Numbered from the stretch's first letter, positions 27,081 through 37,534 are shown. The stretch: DNA of 64,000 nucleotides from Halomonas urmiana (GCF_005780185.1 NZ_VBUI01000008.1:62001-126000), one strand, 5' to 3'. Program-made: numbers and translations. Notes: generated by a model not told the origin, from the sequence alone.

Positions 27081-28100
27081 TCAGAGCGAGGTGGCGTTGG
27101 CGCGGATGACGTCCATGATCTCCGAGCCGAGTTCCTCGTCCATCTGCGGCCAGACCTGCTCGCGGGCGCGGCGGGCGAACTCGGCGAGCCGCTCGTCGGA
27201 GAGCTCGAAGTACTCCATGCCGTCTTCCTGCGCCTTGGCGATGTAGTGCTCATCCTGCTCACGGGCCGCCACGAACTGCTGGTCCATGACCTCGATGGCA
27301 GCTTCGCGGACCGCCTGCTGATGCGCCTCGTCCAGGCTCTCGTAGGAGCCCATGTTCATGGTGAGGATGCCGGTCATGAAGAAGTGCTTGGTGTGGACGT
27401 AGTAGTCCAGAAGATCGCTGAAGTACTCGTAGGGCCAGTAGATGACGTTGCCCGCCTCGCCGTCGACCACGCCGGTCTGCAGCGCCGTGTAGACCTCGCC
27501 CCAGTCCAGGGCCGCGGTCTGGTAGCCGAGTGCCTGCATGGTCTGGGGCGCCGGGAACACTGTCATGGTCCGCACCGCCAGGTCGCCGGCGTCTTCCACG
27601 GTGAGGGCATACTTGCCACGGGAGGCAACGCCGTTGAAGCCTTCCGGCCAGGGACCGAAGAACTTCAGGCCGATGTCGGCATAGATGTCGCCCAGCAGTT
27701 CGTTCACCCAGCCACCCGGGCGGTAGGCCTCCATGGCCTCCTCCCAGGAGAGCGTCATGTAGGGGGTGTAGATGACGCCGATGCGCTTGTCGTAGGAGGT
27801 CATCGGCCAGTTCAGCATCATGTCGACACCACCCGCCACCAGCAGGTCGAAGACCTCCTGCTGGCCGCCGAGCTCGTTCTGGTAGTAGACCTTGACGTCG
27901 ATCTCGCCGTTCGACTTCTCTTCGATCAGCTGGCCCCAGGTCTCCAGGGCATCACCGGCGGGAGAGCCCTTGGTCCCCGAGTCCGTGGCCAGACGCAGGG
28001 TCGTGGCCTCGGCATCCTCGATCGACGCGCCCAGCAGGAAAACGGCGGCGGAAAGGGCCGAAACGGCAGGCAGAAGGTGCCCTTTGGTAGCAAGTGTCAT
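27081..28100 (-). CDS. dctP: TRAP transporter substrate-binding protein
   Basis: This 339-residue periplasmic solute receptor has a signal peptide ending near DAEA-TTLRLATDSG (residue 33). The mature part has the DctP layout: an early TDSGTKGSPAGDALETWGQLIEEKSNGEIDVKVYYQNELG segment and a later NVIYWPYEYFSDLLDYY segment. The conserved specificity Arg of carboxylate-binding DctP proteins is probably in DLAVRTMTV near residue 170. The gene is first in dctPQM order. No catabolic genes adjoin to reveal the ligand. Confidence 0.94.
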   Translation of the reverse strand: MTLATKGHLLPAVSALSAAVFLLGASIEDAEATTLRLATDSGTKGSPAGDALETWGQLIEEKSNGEIDVKVYYQNELGGQQEVFDLLVAGGVDMMLNWPMTSYDKRIGVIYTPYMTLSWEEAMEAYRPGGWVNELLGDIYADIGLKFFGPWPEGFNGVASRGKYALTVEDAGDLAVRTMTVFPAPQTMQALGYQTAALDWGEVYTALQTGVVDGEAGNVIYWPYEYFSDLLDYYVHTKHFFMTGILTMNMGSYESLDEAHQQAVREAAIEVMDQQFVAAREQDEHYIAKAQEDGMEYFELSDERLAEFARRAREQVWPQMDEELGSEIMDVIRANATSL

Positions 28101-29329
<1,229 letters not shown>

Positions 29330-29436
29330 TATCCTCGAGCATGACGAGCAGCAACGGACAGCGCCCTTGGTCGGGGCGCTGCCGGTCGGTTTGCTCACAG
29401 ATGCGTGGGTACCGCCGACCCCGAGCGCGGCAGCCG

Positions 29437-29994
29437 CTAGGCGCTGCCGAAGTAGCGCTCGCGGTCCTCGGCGGTGATGTCGCTGACGTGCAGGGGGAAA
29501 GCCGCCTCTCGCCGGTCGGCGTAGAAGTGGCGCAGGGTGCGCTCGATGGTCGGGAAGGCGAGCTCGTCCCAGGGAATCTCGTGCTCCTCGAAGAGCGCCA
29601 CCTCGAGGCTCTCGGGGCCGGCGTCGAAACTGCCGGCGAGATCGGCGCGGAAGATCATGTAGACCTGGTCGATGTGCGGCAGGTTAATCAGCGTGTAGAG
29701 GCCATGGATCTCGACCTCGGCACAGGCCTCCTCGCGGGTCTCGCGGGCCGCCGCCTCGACGGTGGTCTCGGCGTTCTCCATGAAACCCGCCGGCAGGGTC
29801 CAGAACCCCTTGCGCGGGGAGATGGCGCGGCGACACAGCAATATTCGGCTGCCGCTCACCGGCAGGGTGCCGGCGACGATGCGCGGATTCTGGTAGTGGA
29901 TGGTGCCGCACTCGTCGCAGCAGTGGCGAGGACGATCGTCCCCGTCCGGAATCACAAAGCGCACGGTATGGCCACAGTGACTGCAGAAGTTCAT
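29437..29994 (-). CDS. NUDIX hydrolase with N-terminal zinc ribbon
   Basis: The 185-residue protein has a zinc ribbon with Cys pairs at CSHCG and CCDECG (residues 4-30), then YQNPRIVAG, and a Nudix box in [25 protein letters not shown] (GX5EX7REUXEEXGU form, with the first Gly of the box as Phe-Met). This layout matches NudC-like/ADP-ribose pyrophosphatase-type NUDIX proteins. The exact nucleotide substrate is not readable. The ATG at 29994 is used; it is divergent from the second NUDIX gene, 104 bases away. Confidence 0.9.
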   Translation of the reverse strand: MNFCSHCGHTVRFVIPDGDDRPRHCCDECGTIHYQNPRIVAGTLPVSGSRILLCRRAISPRKGFWTLPAGFMENAETTVEAAARETREEACAEVEIHGLYTLINLPHIDQVYMIFRADLAGSFDAGPESLEVALFEEHEIPWDELAFPTIERTLRHFYADRREAAFPLHVSDITAEDRERYFGSA

Positions 29995-30097
29995 GGCGCT
30001 CCCTGGCAGGCCGGAGGGCGGCATGGCGGCCGCCCGGTCAGGGCTTGACGCCGCTCATGGCGGCCGAGTAGAAGGAATCAAACCCGATGGAAGCCCC

Positions 30098-30718
30098 ATG
30101 TTAGAGAACCTTCGTGAACGCCTGCAAGCACACCGCCCGCGCCGGATCAGCCTGCGCCTGCCCGAGGCGGCAGTGCTGCTGCCCATCGTCGACCGCCCCG
30201 AGCCGACCCTGCTGTTCACCCGACGCGCCGGCCACCTCGCGACCCACAGCGGCCAGGTCGCCTTTCCCGGCGGCAAGCGCGAGCCGGGCGACGCCGACCT
30301 GCTGGCCACGGCGCTGCGCGAATCCCGGGAAGAGATCGCCCTGCCAGAAGAGCGCGTGGAGCTGCTCGGGCGCCTCTCCGACGTGATCTCGCTGCACGGC
30401 CTGCGGGTCACGCCCTGGGTGGGAGTGATTCCGCCCGACTTGCCGCTGATCCCCGATCCCGGCGAGCTCGATGCCATCTTCGAGGTGCCGCTGACGCACT
30501 TCCTCGAGGACCAGCGCACCCACACCGACGTGATCCGGGTGGACGGCCGGGACTACTACGTGCCCAGCTACCGGGCCGATGGCCAGGTGATCTGGGGACT
30601 CTCGGCGATGATGCTGGTGGAGCTGCTCGCCGAGGGCTTCGCCATGCCGATCAGCCTCTTCGAGCGCCCGCCAGGCGAGTTGATCCACCTTCCCGAACGC
30701 CGAGTCTCCCGCCCATGA
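30098..30718 (+). CDS. CoA pyrophosphatase-type NUDIX hydrolase (NudL-like)
   Basis: This 206-residue protein has the CoA-pyrophosphatase signature before the Nudix box, LLPIVDRPEPTLLFTRRAGHLATHSGQVAFPGGKREPGD, followed by the box in ALRESREEIALPEE (about residues 76-90). NudL/PCD1-like enzymes cleave CoA or oxidised CoA to 3',5'-ADP and phosphopantetheine. The start at 30098 keeps the family N-terminus; GGAAG is the closest ribosome site. Its stop overlaps the next gene by 4 bases (ATGA), so it heads a four-gene operon. Confidence 0.9.
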   Translation: MLENLRERLQAHRPRRISLRLPEAAVLLPIVDRPEPTLLFTRRAGHLATHSGQVAFPGGKREPGDADLLATALRESREEIALPEERVELLGRLSDVISLHGLRVTPWVGVIPPDLPLIPDPGELDAIFEVPLTHFLEDQRTHTDVIRVDGRDYYVPSYRADGQVIWGLSAMMLVELLAEGFAMPISLFERPPGELIHLPERRVSRP

Positions 30719-31383
30719 TGCCGACACGCGACAGCGACGCCACCGCCCTGCCCCGCGCCCGCCTGGCCGAGCTGGTCGATGCCCTGGTGGCACAGGGCTG
30801 GTACGTCGGCGAGGACTTCATCCCCGCCGAGCTGTGCGCGGCGCTGCATCACGAGCTCGGCGCCATGGCCGACCATGAGGCGCTGGAGGCCGCCGGCATC
30901 GGCCGCGGCCAGGAGCATGCCCTGCGCCGGGACATCCGCGGCGACGCCATTCGCTGGCTGGACCGCGAGAGCCAGGCCCGGCGGGGCTACCTCGACGCCA
31001 TGGCCGAACTGCAGCAGGAGCTCAACCGGGCGCTGTTCCTGGGGCTCTTCGAGTACGAGGCGCACTTCGCCCACTACCCGCCCGGCGCCTTCTATCGCCG
31101 CCACTTCGACAGCTTCCGCGGCCGCGCCAACCGCGTGATCTCCACGGTGGGCTACCTGAACCCCGACTGGCCCGAGGACGGCGGCGGCGAGATGGTGATC
31201 TTCGCCCCCGACGACCCCGAGCGCGAGGTAGCCAGGGTGCGCCCCGAGGCCGGCACCTTCGCCTGCTTCCTCTCCGATAGCGTGCCCCACGAGGTGCTGC
31301 CCACCCGCCTGCTGCGCTCAAGCATCGCCGGCTGGTTCCGGCGCAACACCTCGCTGGGCGGCCTGGTGGACCCGGCGCGCTGA
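30715..31383 (+). CDS. 2-oxoglutarate/Fe(II)-dependent oxygenase
   Basis: This 222-residue protein has a double-stranded beta-helix with the metal triad: HFD in FYRRHFDSFRGRANRV (about residue 126), the distal His in SDSVPHEVLPT (about residue 194), and the 2OG-binding Arg in RSSIAGWFRRN. It resembles SM-20/PKHD-type prolyl hydroxylases. The target could be a protein. It overlaps the NUDIX gene (4 bases) and the kinase gene (TGATG, 1 base), so it is tightly coupled to both. Confidence 0.9.
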   Translation: MMPTRDSDATALPRARLAELVDALVAQGWYVGEDFIPAELCAALHHELGAMADHEALEAAGIGRGQEHALRRDIRGDAIRWLDRESQARRGYLDAMAELQQELNRALFLGLFEYEAHFAHYPPGAFYRRHFDSFRGRANRVISTVGYLNPDWPEDGGGEMVIFAPDDPEREVARVRPEAGTFACFLSDSVPHEVLPTRLLRSSIAGWFRRNTSLGGLVDPAR

Positions 31384-32969
31384 TGGCGAGCGCAGGCGAG
31401 CACGAGCGGCTCAGGGCGCGCCTCGCCGCGCTCGCCGCGCGCAACGCGACCCTCGAGGCAGAGAACGCGGCGCTAGCCGCCGAGAAGCGCCACTACCAGT
31501 GGCTGGCCGACAGCACCACCGACCTGATCTCCCGCCACGACCGGGACGGCACCTTCCTCTATGCCTCGGCGGCGGCCCGGGAACTACTCGGCTACACGCC
31601 CGAGGAGCTGATCGGCGTCTCGGCCTACGACCTCTTCCACCCGGCAGACCTCGCCGACCTGATCAACAAGTCGCCGCGCATCTACTACCACGACGGCTTC
31701 TACCAGCAGACCTACCGCTTCCGGGCCAGGGACGGCCACTACGTCTGGTTCGAGACCACCAGCCGCACCCGCCGCGACCCCGCCACCGGCGAGCTCCTCG
31801 ACGTGCTCTGCGTCTCCCGGGACGTCAGCCGGCGCCTGCAGGCCGAGGCCCATCGCGAGCGCCTCGCCCGGGTAGTGGAATCGACCACCGACTACGTGCT
31901 GTTCCTCGACGGCGACGAGCGCATCTTCACCGCCAACGAGGCCGCTCGCCGCCTGCTGACCCGCCCGGGCCGAGACCACCGGGAGGGTAACGCCCTCAAC
32001 CTCGAGCAGGCCTATACCGCCGAGTCGCTTTCCGTGCTGCGCGAGGTCGTGCTGCCCGCTGTGGCCCGCTACGGCTCCTGGAGCGGCGAACTCGCGATGC
32101 GCGGCCCGCGCGACCCCGTGCCGGTGCTCAGCGTGGTGATGGCCCACCACGGCCCCGCCGCCGAGCCCGATCATCTGTCGCTGATCAACCGCGACATCGG
32201 CCTGCGCAAGGCCGCCGAGGCCCAGCAGCGCCGCCACCAGGAGCAGATCGCCCACGCCAACCGCCTGGCCACCACCGGTGAACTCGCCTCCAACATCGCC
32301 CACGAGCTCAACCAGCCGCTGGGCGCCATCGCCAACTACGCCAGCGGCGCGCTGCTGCGCCTCGAGGCCGACCCGACGGGCCCGGCCGGCGAGCTTGCCG
32401 TGCCGCTCGAGCGGATCAGCGAACAGGTCCAGCGCCTCGCCGAACGGCTGCGTCACATCCGCACCTTCGTGCGCAAGGGCCAGACCCGACCGCGGCCGGT
32501 GGCGCTGGGCGACGTCGTCGAGGCCGCCTGCCGGCTCTGCGAATGGCAGTTCCAGCAGGCCGGCATCGCGCTGGATCGCACGCTGCCCGAGGCCCTGCCG
32601 CGGGTGCAGGCCGACCCCGTGGCGCTGGAGCAGGTGCTGGTCAACCTGCTGCTCAACGCCCTGGAGGCGAGCCGCCCCCACCCCGGCGCCGACCGGGTGA
32701 CGCTCTGTGCCCGGCAGAGCGGCCCGCGGGAGGTGCGCTTCACAGTCGCCGATCGCGGCCCCGGCGTGCCCGAGGCCGAGCGCGAGCGGATCTTCGCGCC
32801 CTTCCACTCGGGGCGCCCCGACGGCCTCGGCATGGGGCTTGCCATCAGCCATTCGCTGATGGAGGCCATGGGCGGCCGGCTCACCCTGGTCCCGGCCGAC
32901 GGTTCCGGCGGCGCCACCTTTGCCGGTACACTGCTCGCCGAACCCGGGCCGCTGCCACCGGCCCGCTGA
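31383..32969 (+). CDS. Soluble PAS-domain sensor histidine kinase (FixL/DctB-like core)
   Basis: The 528-residue kinase lacks membrane segments. An N-terminal coiled coil (about 5-38) precedes two PAS domains (about 40-155, with WLADSTTDLISRHDRDGTFLYAS and a PAC motif, and about 160-275). A HisKA domain follows, with the phospho-acceptor His307 in NIAHELNQP. The ATPase domain has an N box near 421 (NLLLNALEA), G1 DRGPGVP and G2 GLGMGL. It probably phosphorylates the regulator encoded 30 bases downstream. Ligand unknown; a haem-binding FixL-type PAS is not evident. It overlaps the oxygenase gene. Confidence 0.94.
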   Translation: MASAGEHERLRARLAALAARNATLEAENAALAAEKRHYQWLADSTTDLISRHDRDGTFLYASAAARELLGYTPEELIGVSAYDLFHPADLADLINKSPRIYYHDGFYQQTYRFRARDGHYVWFETTSRTRRDPATGELLDVLCVSRDVSRRLQAEAHRERLARVVESTTDYVLFLDGDERIFTANEAARRLLTRPGRDHREGNALNLEQAYTAESLSVLREVVLPAVARYGSWSGELAMRGPRDPVPVLSVVMAHHGPAAEPDHLSLINRDIGLRKAAEAQQRRHQEQIAHANRLATTGELASNIAHELNQPLGAIANYASGALLRLEADPTGPAGELAVPLERISEQVQRLAERLRHIRTFVRKGQTRPRPVALGDVVEAACRLCEWQFQQAGIALDRTLPEALPRVQADPVALEQVLVNLLLNALEASRPHPGADRVTLCARQSGPREVRFTVADRGPGVPEAERERIFAPFHSGRPDGLGMGLAISHSLMEAMGGRLTLVPADGSGGATFAGTLLAEPGPLPPAR

Positions 32970-32999
32970 GCGCCTTCGTCCACCCACCTGGAGGGGCCC

Positions 33000-33638
33000 G
33001 TGCCCGACAAGCCCTGTATCGCCGTGGTCGACGACGACCAGGCCCTGCGCGACTCCCTCACCTGGCTGCTCGACTCGGTGGGCCTCAAGACCCTGGCCTA
33101 CGGCGACGGCGAGGCGCTGCTCGACGCCGAGCCCGGGCGCCACGACGTCATCCTGCTCGACGTGCGCATGCCCGGCCTCTCCGGCCTGCAGGTACAGCAG
33201 CGGCTGGGCGAGCGCGGCGACGACACCCCGGTGATCTTCATGACCGGCCACGGCGACGTGCCCATGGCCGTGCAGGCGCTCAAGGCGGGCGCCTGCGACT
33301 TCATCGAGAAGCCCTTCAACCATCAGCAGCTGATCGATACCGTGCAGCAGGCCCTCGCCCAGCACCGCCGCCACCGCCAGGCACAGGGCCGCCTCGAAGC
33401 GCTGCGCGAGCGCTACGCCGGCCTGCGGCCCAAGGAGCGCCAGATCCTGGTGCACGTGGCCGAGGGCCTGACCAGCCGCGAGATCGCCGCCGAGCTCGGC
33501 ATCAGCGCCAAGACCGTGGAGGTCTACCGCCTGCGCGCCATGAAGGTGCTGGGCGCGGCCAACTTGGCCGAGCTGGTGCGCCTGTGCGTGGCGCTGGAGC
33601 TGGTCGCCCCGCTGCCGGACACGCCTTCCCCCTCCTGA
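33000..33638 (+). CDS. FixJ/NarL-type response regulator
   Basis: This 212-residue protein has a receiver domain with the acidic pair VDDD near residue 10, phospho-acceptor Asp54 in ILLDVRMPG, MTGHGD and the conserved Lys in FIEKPF. A LuxR-type helix-turn-helix follows (GLRPKERQILVHVAEGLTSREIAAELGISAKTVEVYRLRAM, about 140-182). The start is GTG at 33000, with GGAGG 6 bases upstream. It is the last gene of the NUDIX-oxygenase-kinase-regulator operon and pairs with the kinase. Its target promoters are unknown. Confidence 0.94.
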   Translation: MPDKPCIAVVDDDQALRDSLTWLLDSVGLKTLAYGDGEALLDAEPGRHDVILLDVRMPGLSGLQVQQRLGERGDDTPVIFMTGHGDVPMAVQALKAGACDFIEKPFNHQQLIDTVQQALAQHRRHRQAQGRLEALRERYAGLRPKERQILVHVAEGLTSREIAAELGISAKTVEVYRLRAMKVLGAANLAELVRLCVALELVAPLPDTPSPS

Positions 33639-33759
33639 CCCCCGCGCCGCGAACCGTCCGCCGGCCGCCTGGCGGTGCCCTCCCGAGCCTCTAGACTGCA
33701 GAAAACGCCGCCGTTCGGGTGGCGGCAGCCGACGCAACCTGCGTCAGGGGGAGGTCGAG

Positions 33760-34575
33760 ATGAACAGGACGGACGTCAGGACCCTTCAGCGATTCCTCGC
33801 CAAGAGCGGCAGCTACCGAGGCAAGATCGACGGCCTGCGCGGCCCGAAGACCCGCACCGCGGTGAAGGCCACCCTCGAGGCCCATGCCGACCTGGTGCCG
33901 GCGGCGGCCGCCGCCTGGAGCGACCGACGGCGCGCCGTCGCCTGCCTCCAGCTCGCCTGTCGCCTGAAGACGATCGAGGTCGGCCCCATCGACGGCCTGT
34001 GGGGCCCGCAGACCGAGTACGCGGCCGAGGTGCTGGCCACCATCCAGGCGACCGGCCAGCCGCCCGCCCCCTGGCGGGACCAGCAGCCGCTGGACGCCAA
34101 CCCCAACGGCTGGGTCCGCGAGGCGGAGCTCCATCAGGCGCTCGGCTCACCGACCCGCAAGCCGCCGATGGTGGTCGTCCCCTGCCCCTGGCAGCTCTGC
34201 CTCGCCTGGGATCTCGGCGCCCACCCGAGCGGGATCGGCTGCCACGAGAGGGTGGCGGAGAGCCTGACGCGCATCCTGTCGCGAGTGAACGATCACTACG
34301 GCCCCGAGCGCCTCCGGGATCTGGGGCTTCACCGCTACGGCGGCTGCTACAACAAGCGGCGCAAGCGCGGCGGCACCGCCTGGTCGACCCATGCCTGGGG
34401 CATCGCCATCGACTGGGACCCGGCCCATAACAAGCTCAAGTGGGGACGCGACCGCGCCCGCCTGGCCCAGCCGGAATACGACACCTGGTGGCGACTCTGG
34501 GAGGAGGAGGGCTGGGTCAGCCTCGGCCGCACCCGCAACTTCGACTGGATGCACGTACAGGCGGCCAAGCTGTGA
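33760..34575 (+). CDS. Peptidoglycan-binding M15-family peptidase
   Basis: The 271-residue protein has two peptidoglycan-binding-like modules, each with IDGLxGPxT (about residues 22-36 and 77-95), followed by an M15/VanY-like peptidase domain. Zinc ligands fit STHAWGIAIDWDP (His and Asp near residue 210) and FDWMHVQ near the C-terminus. No signal peptide is visible, so export would need holin-like or lytic release. It resembles phage or secretion-associated endolysins. It starts 121 bases after the response regulator and may be separate. Confidence 0.85.
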   Translation: MNRTDVRTLQRFLAKSGSYRGKIDGLRGPKTRTAVKATLEAHADLVPAAAAAWSDRRRAVACLQLACRLKTIEVGPIDGLWGPQTEYAAEVLATIQATGQPPAPWRDQQPLDANPNGWVREAELHQALGSPTRKPPMVVVPCPWQLCLAWDLGAHPSGIGCHERVAESLTRILSRVNDHYGPERLRDLGLHRYGGCYNKRRKRGGTAWSTHAWGIAIDWDPAHNKLKWGRDRARLAQPEYDTWWRLWEEEGWVSLGRTRNFDWMHVQAAKL

Positions 34576-34628
34576 TGTGAAGAGCACTGACCTAAAGATC
34601 AGCGACGCGAGGGTCAGTGACGTGGGGA

Positions 34629-35456
34629 TCAGTCGCGCAGGATGGTCATGCGGCGCGGCGCGTCCTCGGCGAAGACGTTGCGCCCCACCTTCGCCATGTC
34701 CTCGGGGCCGGAGTGGCCGAGCCGCCGCGAGGTGATGCGGTTGCGCAGGTTCGAGGCCTTGCTGGCGCGCAGCGCCAGATCGTCGGAGGCGAAGTAGACG
34801 GTGACGTTGCGCGAGGCGTGGGGGATAGCCTCACCGGCGTGCCCCTCCTCCAGGGACTCGTTGACGATATCGGCGGCGATCAGGAAGGTGTTGCGAAACA
34901 GCAGCGGTACGCCACCCTGCAGGTAGTACTTGCGCCACAGCCGCAGCGTCTCGCGCAGCATCCGGTTGCCCATGGAGTGAGCCAGCACGTTGATGCGCTT
35001 GAGGCAGGGCGTCGGGTCCGACTCGAACTGGTCGCCCTCGCGCCAGTCCAGGAAGCGCTGCAGCACCCGGGCGAAGGAGAAGGCGCTCATGTCGGCACGT
35101 CCCAATAGTCCTTGACGATGCCCAGGTCGTGGTCGCAGGGCCATATCAGCGGCACCACCAGCACCTCGCCGGGGTCGCTGGCATCGCAGAGGGCCTGGAA
35201 CTCGCGGACCGCGGCGAACACATCCTCGGGCAGGTTGGAGAAACCATGGATATAGATCAGCACCTGCTGCGCGTTGGACTCCTTGAGGCGGCGCAGGAAC
35301 GCCTGGCTGCCGACCTCCTGGTACTGGTCCCGCGCCGACCTCCTCGCAGTAGAAGACGGAGTTGCTGGCCGCGTTGTTGTTGAGGTCGAAGCTGAAGTTG
35401 CGGTTGATCCGGGTACGGATGCTCTGGGTGGGGAAGCGATTGGTGATGAAGAGCAT
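34629..35456 (-). pseudogene. Alpha/beta hydrolase (DUF900-like) with two compensating frameshifts
   Basis: The frame from ATG 35456 starts MLFITNRFPTQSIRTRINRNF, ends with a normal serine-hydrolase domain (VLAHSMGNRML, the nucleophile elbow) and stays open, but the stretch between about 35345 and 35100 is nonsense in this frame. A neighbouring frame reads ARDQYQEVGSQAFLRRLK...IYIHGFSN...VVPLIWPCDHD, which fits the family: one shift near 35340 and an opposite one near 35100. Either the gene has two indels or the assembly has two errors. With both corrected the protein is about 275 residues. Confidence 0.75.
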
Positions 35457-35571
35457 GAAGGACCACCTCACGGTGAGCGACAGGTGGCCCTGCCCGATTC
35501 CTTCAAGCTTGCACAGCATCCGACCCCGGCCAGCTCACGGCCGCTTCGACGCCCGGGTGGCGGTCGCGACG

Positions 35572-35925
35572 CTATTTCCGCAACATCTCCAGGTACTGCC
35601 GCAGCACCACGGCATTGTTGTGACGAACATCCTTGGCCGCGAACACCAGGGTGATGGTCTCGTGGCCGGCTCGATCGGCCAGCGGCCGCAGCTTCTCGCG
35701 TTGCGTCTTGAGCTCGGCCAAGTAGCGGCGGCGAAATGCCCCCCAGCCGAGCTCACCGGCATGAAACGCCCGGCGGAGTGCGTCGCTGGGGGCCACCTCT
35801 TTGGGCCAGTCGTCGATGCATGCGTCGGCCTTGGCCACGCCGCGCGGCCAGAGACGGTCGACCAGCACGCGATAGCCATCGTCACGCTCCGGCGCCTCGA
35901 AGACGCGCTTCAGCCTGATGCTCAT
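35572..35925 (-). CDS. DUF488 family protein (YeaO-like)
   Basis: This 117-residue protein starts MSIRLKRVFEAPERDDGYRVLVDRLWPRGV and contains DDWPKEVAPSDALRRAFH, LGWGAFRRRY and LVFAAKDVRHNNAVVLRQYL, all typical of the YeaO/DUF488 family. Function unknown. It sits downstream of the ytoQ-like gene on the same strand, 48 bases apart. Confidence 0.93.
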   Translation of the reverse strand: MSIRLKRVFEAPERDDGYRVLVDRLWPRGVAKADACIDDWPKEVAPSDALRRAFHAGELGWGAFRRRYLAELKTQREKLRPLADRAGHETITLVFAAKDVRHNNAVVLRQYLEMLRK

Positions 35926-35973
35926 GAACGACCTTCTGGTACGGATACGTCCCCAGTGTAGCCAAGCGTGGCC

Positions 35974-36414
35974 TCAGGCCTTGAGGACGTAGCGCAGGAT
36001 CTCGACCACCTGCTCGGTGGTGGTGGCCCAGGCCATGGCCGAGGCATCGACCTCCTTCAGCGGGTGGATGATCGATTCGCCGTGGAGGGTGACGTAGGGC
36101 TTGCCCAGCGCCGCGCAGTAGCCGGCATCGAAAGCCGCGTTCCACTGCTTGTACTGGTCGCCGAAGCGCACCACCACCAGATCGCTCTGCTCGATCAGCG
36201 TCTTGGTGCGGATGGCGTTCACCTTGGACGACTTGTGGTCGCGCCAGAAGCCCTCGCTCTGCGGGCCCAGGTGATCGCCGGCGGCATCGCTGGCGTCGTG
36301 ATCGGTGACCGGCGCGGTGAAGACGACGTCGAGGCCGGCGGCCTCGGCGCCGCGCTGGATCTCGTCGCGCCAGTCGGTGTGGATCTCGCCGGAGAGATAG
36401 ACGTAAAAGCTCAT
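35974..36414 (-). CDS. YtoQ family protein
   Basis: This 146-residue protein matches YtoQ, a small Rossmann-like family of unknown function: MSFYVYLSGEIHTDWRDEIQRGA, APVTDHDASDAAGDHLG, FWRDHKSSKVNAIRTKTLIE, VVVRFGDQYKQWNAAFDAGYCAALGKP. The fold resembles nucleoside 2-deoxyribosyltransferases. I used the ATG at 36414; the much longer frame to 37002 runs antisense to the YHS gene. Confidence 0.92.
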   Translation of the reverse strand: MSFYVYLSGEIHTDWRDEIQRGAEAAGLDVVFTAPVTDHDASDAAGDHLGPQSEGFWRDHKSSKVNAIRTKTLIEQSDLVVVRFGDQYKQWNAAFDAGYCAALGKPYVTLHGESIIHPLKEVDASAMAWATTTEQVVEILRYVLKA

Positions 36415-36576
36415 GCGGGCTCCAGAACAGGGAATCGAACCAACATGGTAGCCCAGCCGCGGCGCTAGTGGAAATGCATTCCATATATCGGAGACGTGCG
36501 AGACGGGCAAGCCTGTAAGGCCGGGAGCCGTGACGCGACAGACCCTCATGAGCACAGGCTCGAGAGGAGACCGATC

Positions 36577-37026
36577 ATGACGCACACACGCTGGTGGATG
36601 GCCCTCGCCCTGGCGATCGGCCTGGCCTGGTCGCTGGGCGCGGCCGCCGATGGACGCATCTTCACCCGCGATGGCCTGGCTATCGGCGGGACCGATCCGG
36701 TGGCCTACTTCACCCAAGGCGAGCCGGTGGCGGGCTCGCCCGAGTTCCAGTGGGTGTGGCACGAGGCCACCTGGCAGTTCGCCTCGGCCGAGCATCGCGA
36801 CCTCTTCCAGGCCGACCCCGAGGCCTATGCCCCGCAGTACGGCGGCTGGTGCGCCTGGGCGGCGGCCAACGGCGAGGCCGCCTCGACCGTGCCCGAGGCG
36901 TGGAAGATCGTCGACGACAGGCTCTACCTGAACTACAGCAAGTGGATTCAGTGGCGCTGGGAGCGCGACATACCCGGCAAGATCGAGGCGGCCGACGCGC
37001 ACTGGCCGGATATCTTCGGGGGGTGA
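36577..37026 (+). CDS. Secreted YHS-domain protein
   Basis: The 149-residue product has a signal peptide (MTHTRWWMALALAIGLAWSLGAAA, cleavage near residue 24) and a YHS-like domain: GLAIGGTDPVAYFTQGEPVAGSPEFQWVWHEATWQFASAEHRDLFQADPEAYAPQYGGWCAWAAANG. YHS proteins often bind metal ions or occur with metal transporters. The motif Tyr-Gly-Gly-Trp-Cys is present. A GAGAGGAG site precedes the ATG. No metal gene adjoins. Confidence 0.9.
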   Translation: MTHTRWWMALALAIGLAWSLGAAADGRIFTRDGLAIGGTDPVAYFTQGEPVAGSPEFQWVWHEATWQFASAEHRDLFQADPEAYAPQYGGWCAWAAANGEAASTVPEAWKIVDDRLYLNYSKWIQWRWERDIPGKIEAADAHWPDIFGG

Positions 37027-37145
37027 TACGACGGGGCGCGCACGACGTGCATTTTTCGGTTGAGCGCCTCGCCATGGCTCAGGCAGGATGAAGACTCAGG
37101 AGAACACGCCAGGGACGGATCCATGGCCTACCCCGGAGGAGCCAA

Positions 37146-37484
37146 ATGCAACCGCTGAGCTACTACTACTACAACGTGCTGGAAGGTCTCGAGAAGCCGA
37201 GCGACGTGCCGTCGACTCTCCTGCAGGAGGGCTACGACATCCTCTACCGCCTCGGTGGACGCGTCGAGATGGACCTCATCGCCAAGGCCGAGGAAGGCAA
37301 CGCGCAAGGCGAGCCCTTCCACTGGTACGAAGACCTCGATGCCGAGCAGCGGGCGAAATTGCACAAGGCGCTGGAGGACAACAACCCGGCGAAGATCCTC
37401 AAGGTCATGCAGCGCAACGGCTACGCCGGCGTGCTCTACCACCACGCCAGAGAACACTTCCAGTCGGCCGCCGACGTCGCCTAG
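37146..37484 (+). CDS. Small conserved-looking protein of unknown function
   Basis: The 112-residue protein starts MQPLSYYYYNVLEGLEKPSDVPS after a strong GGAGG site. It is acidic and mostly helical. No membrane segment, signal or known motif is visible, and I do not recognise the family. A terminator follows at 37505. Confidence 0.7.
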   Translation: MQPLSYYYYNVLEGLEKPSDVPSTLLQEGYDILYRLGGRVEMDLIAKAEEGNAQGEPFHWYEDLDAEQRAKLHKALEDNNPAKILKVMQRNGYAGVLYHHAREHFQSAADVA

Positions 37485-37504
37485 GACGTTCCGGCAGCGC
37501 AATG

Positions 37505-37534
37505 AAAAGGGCCCGCGACATCGCGGGCCCTTTT
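37505..37534. terminator. Rho-independent terminator
   Basis: AAAAGGGCCCGCGA and TCGCGGGCCCTTTT form a long perfect stem with TTTT at the plus-strand side, right after the preceding ORF. It also works in the minus direction. Confidence 0.88.
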
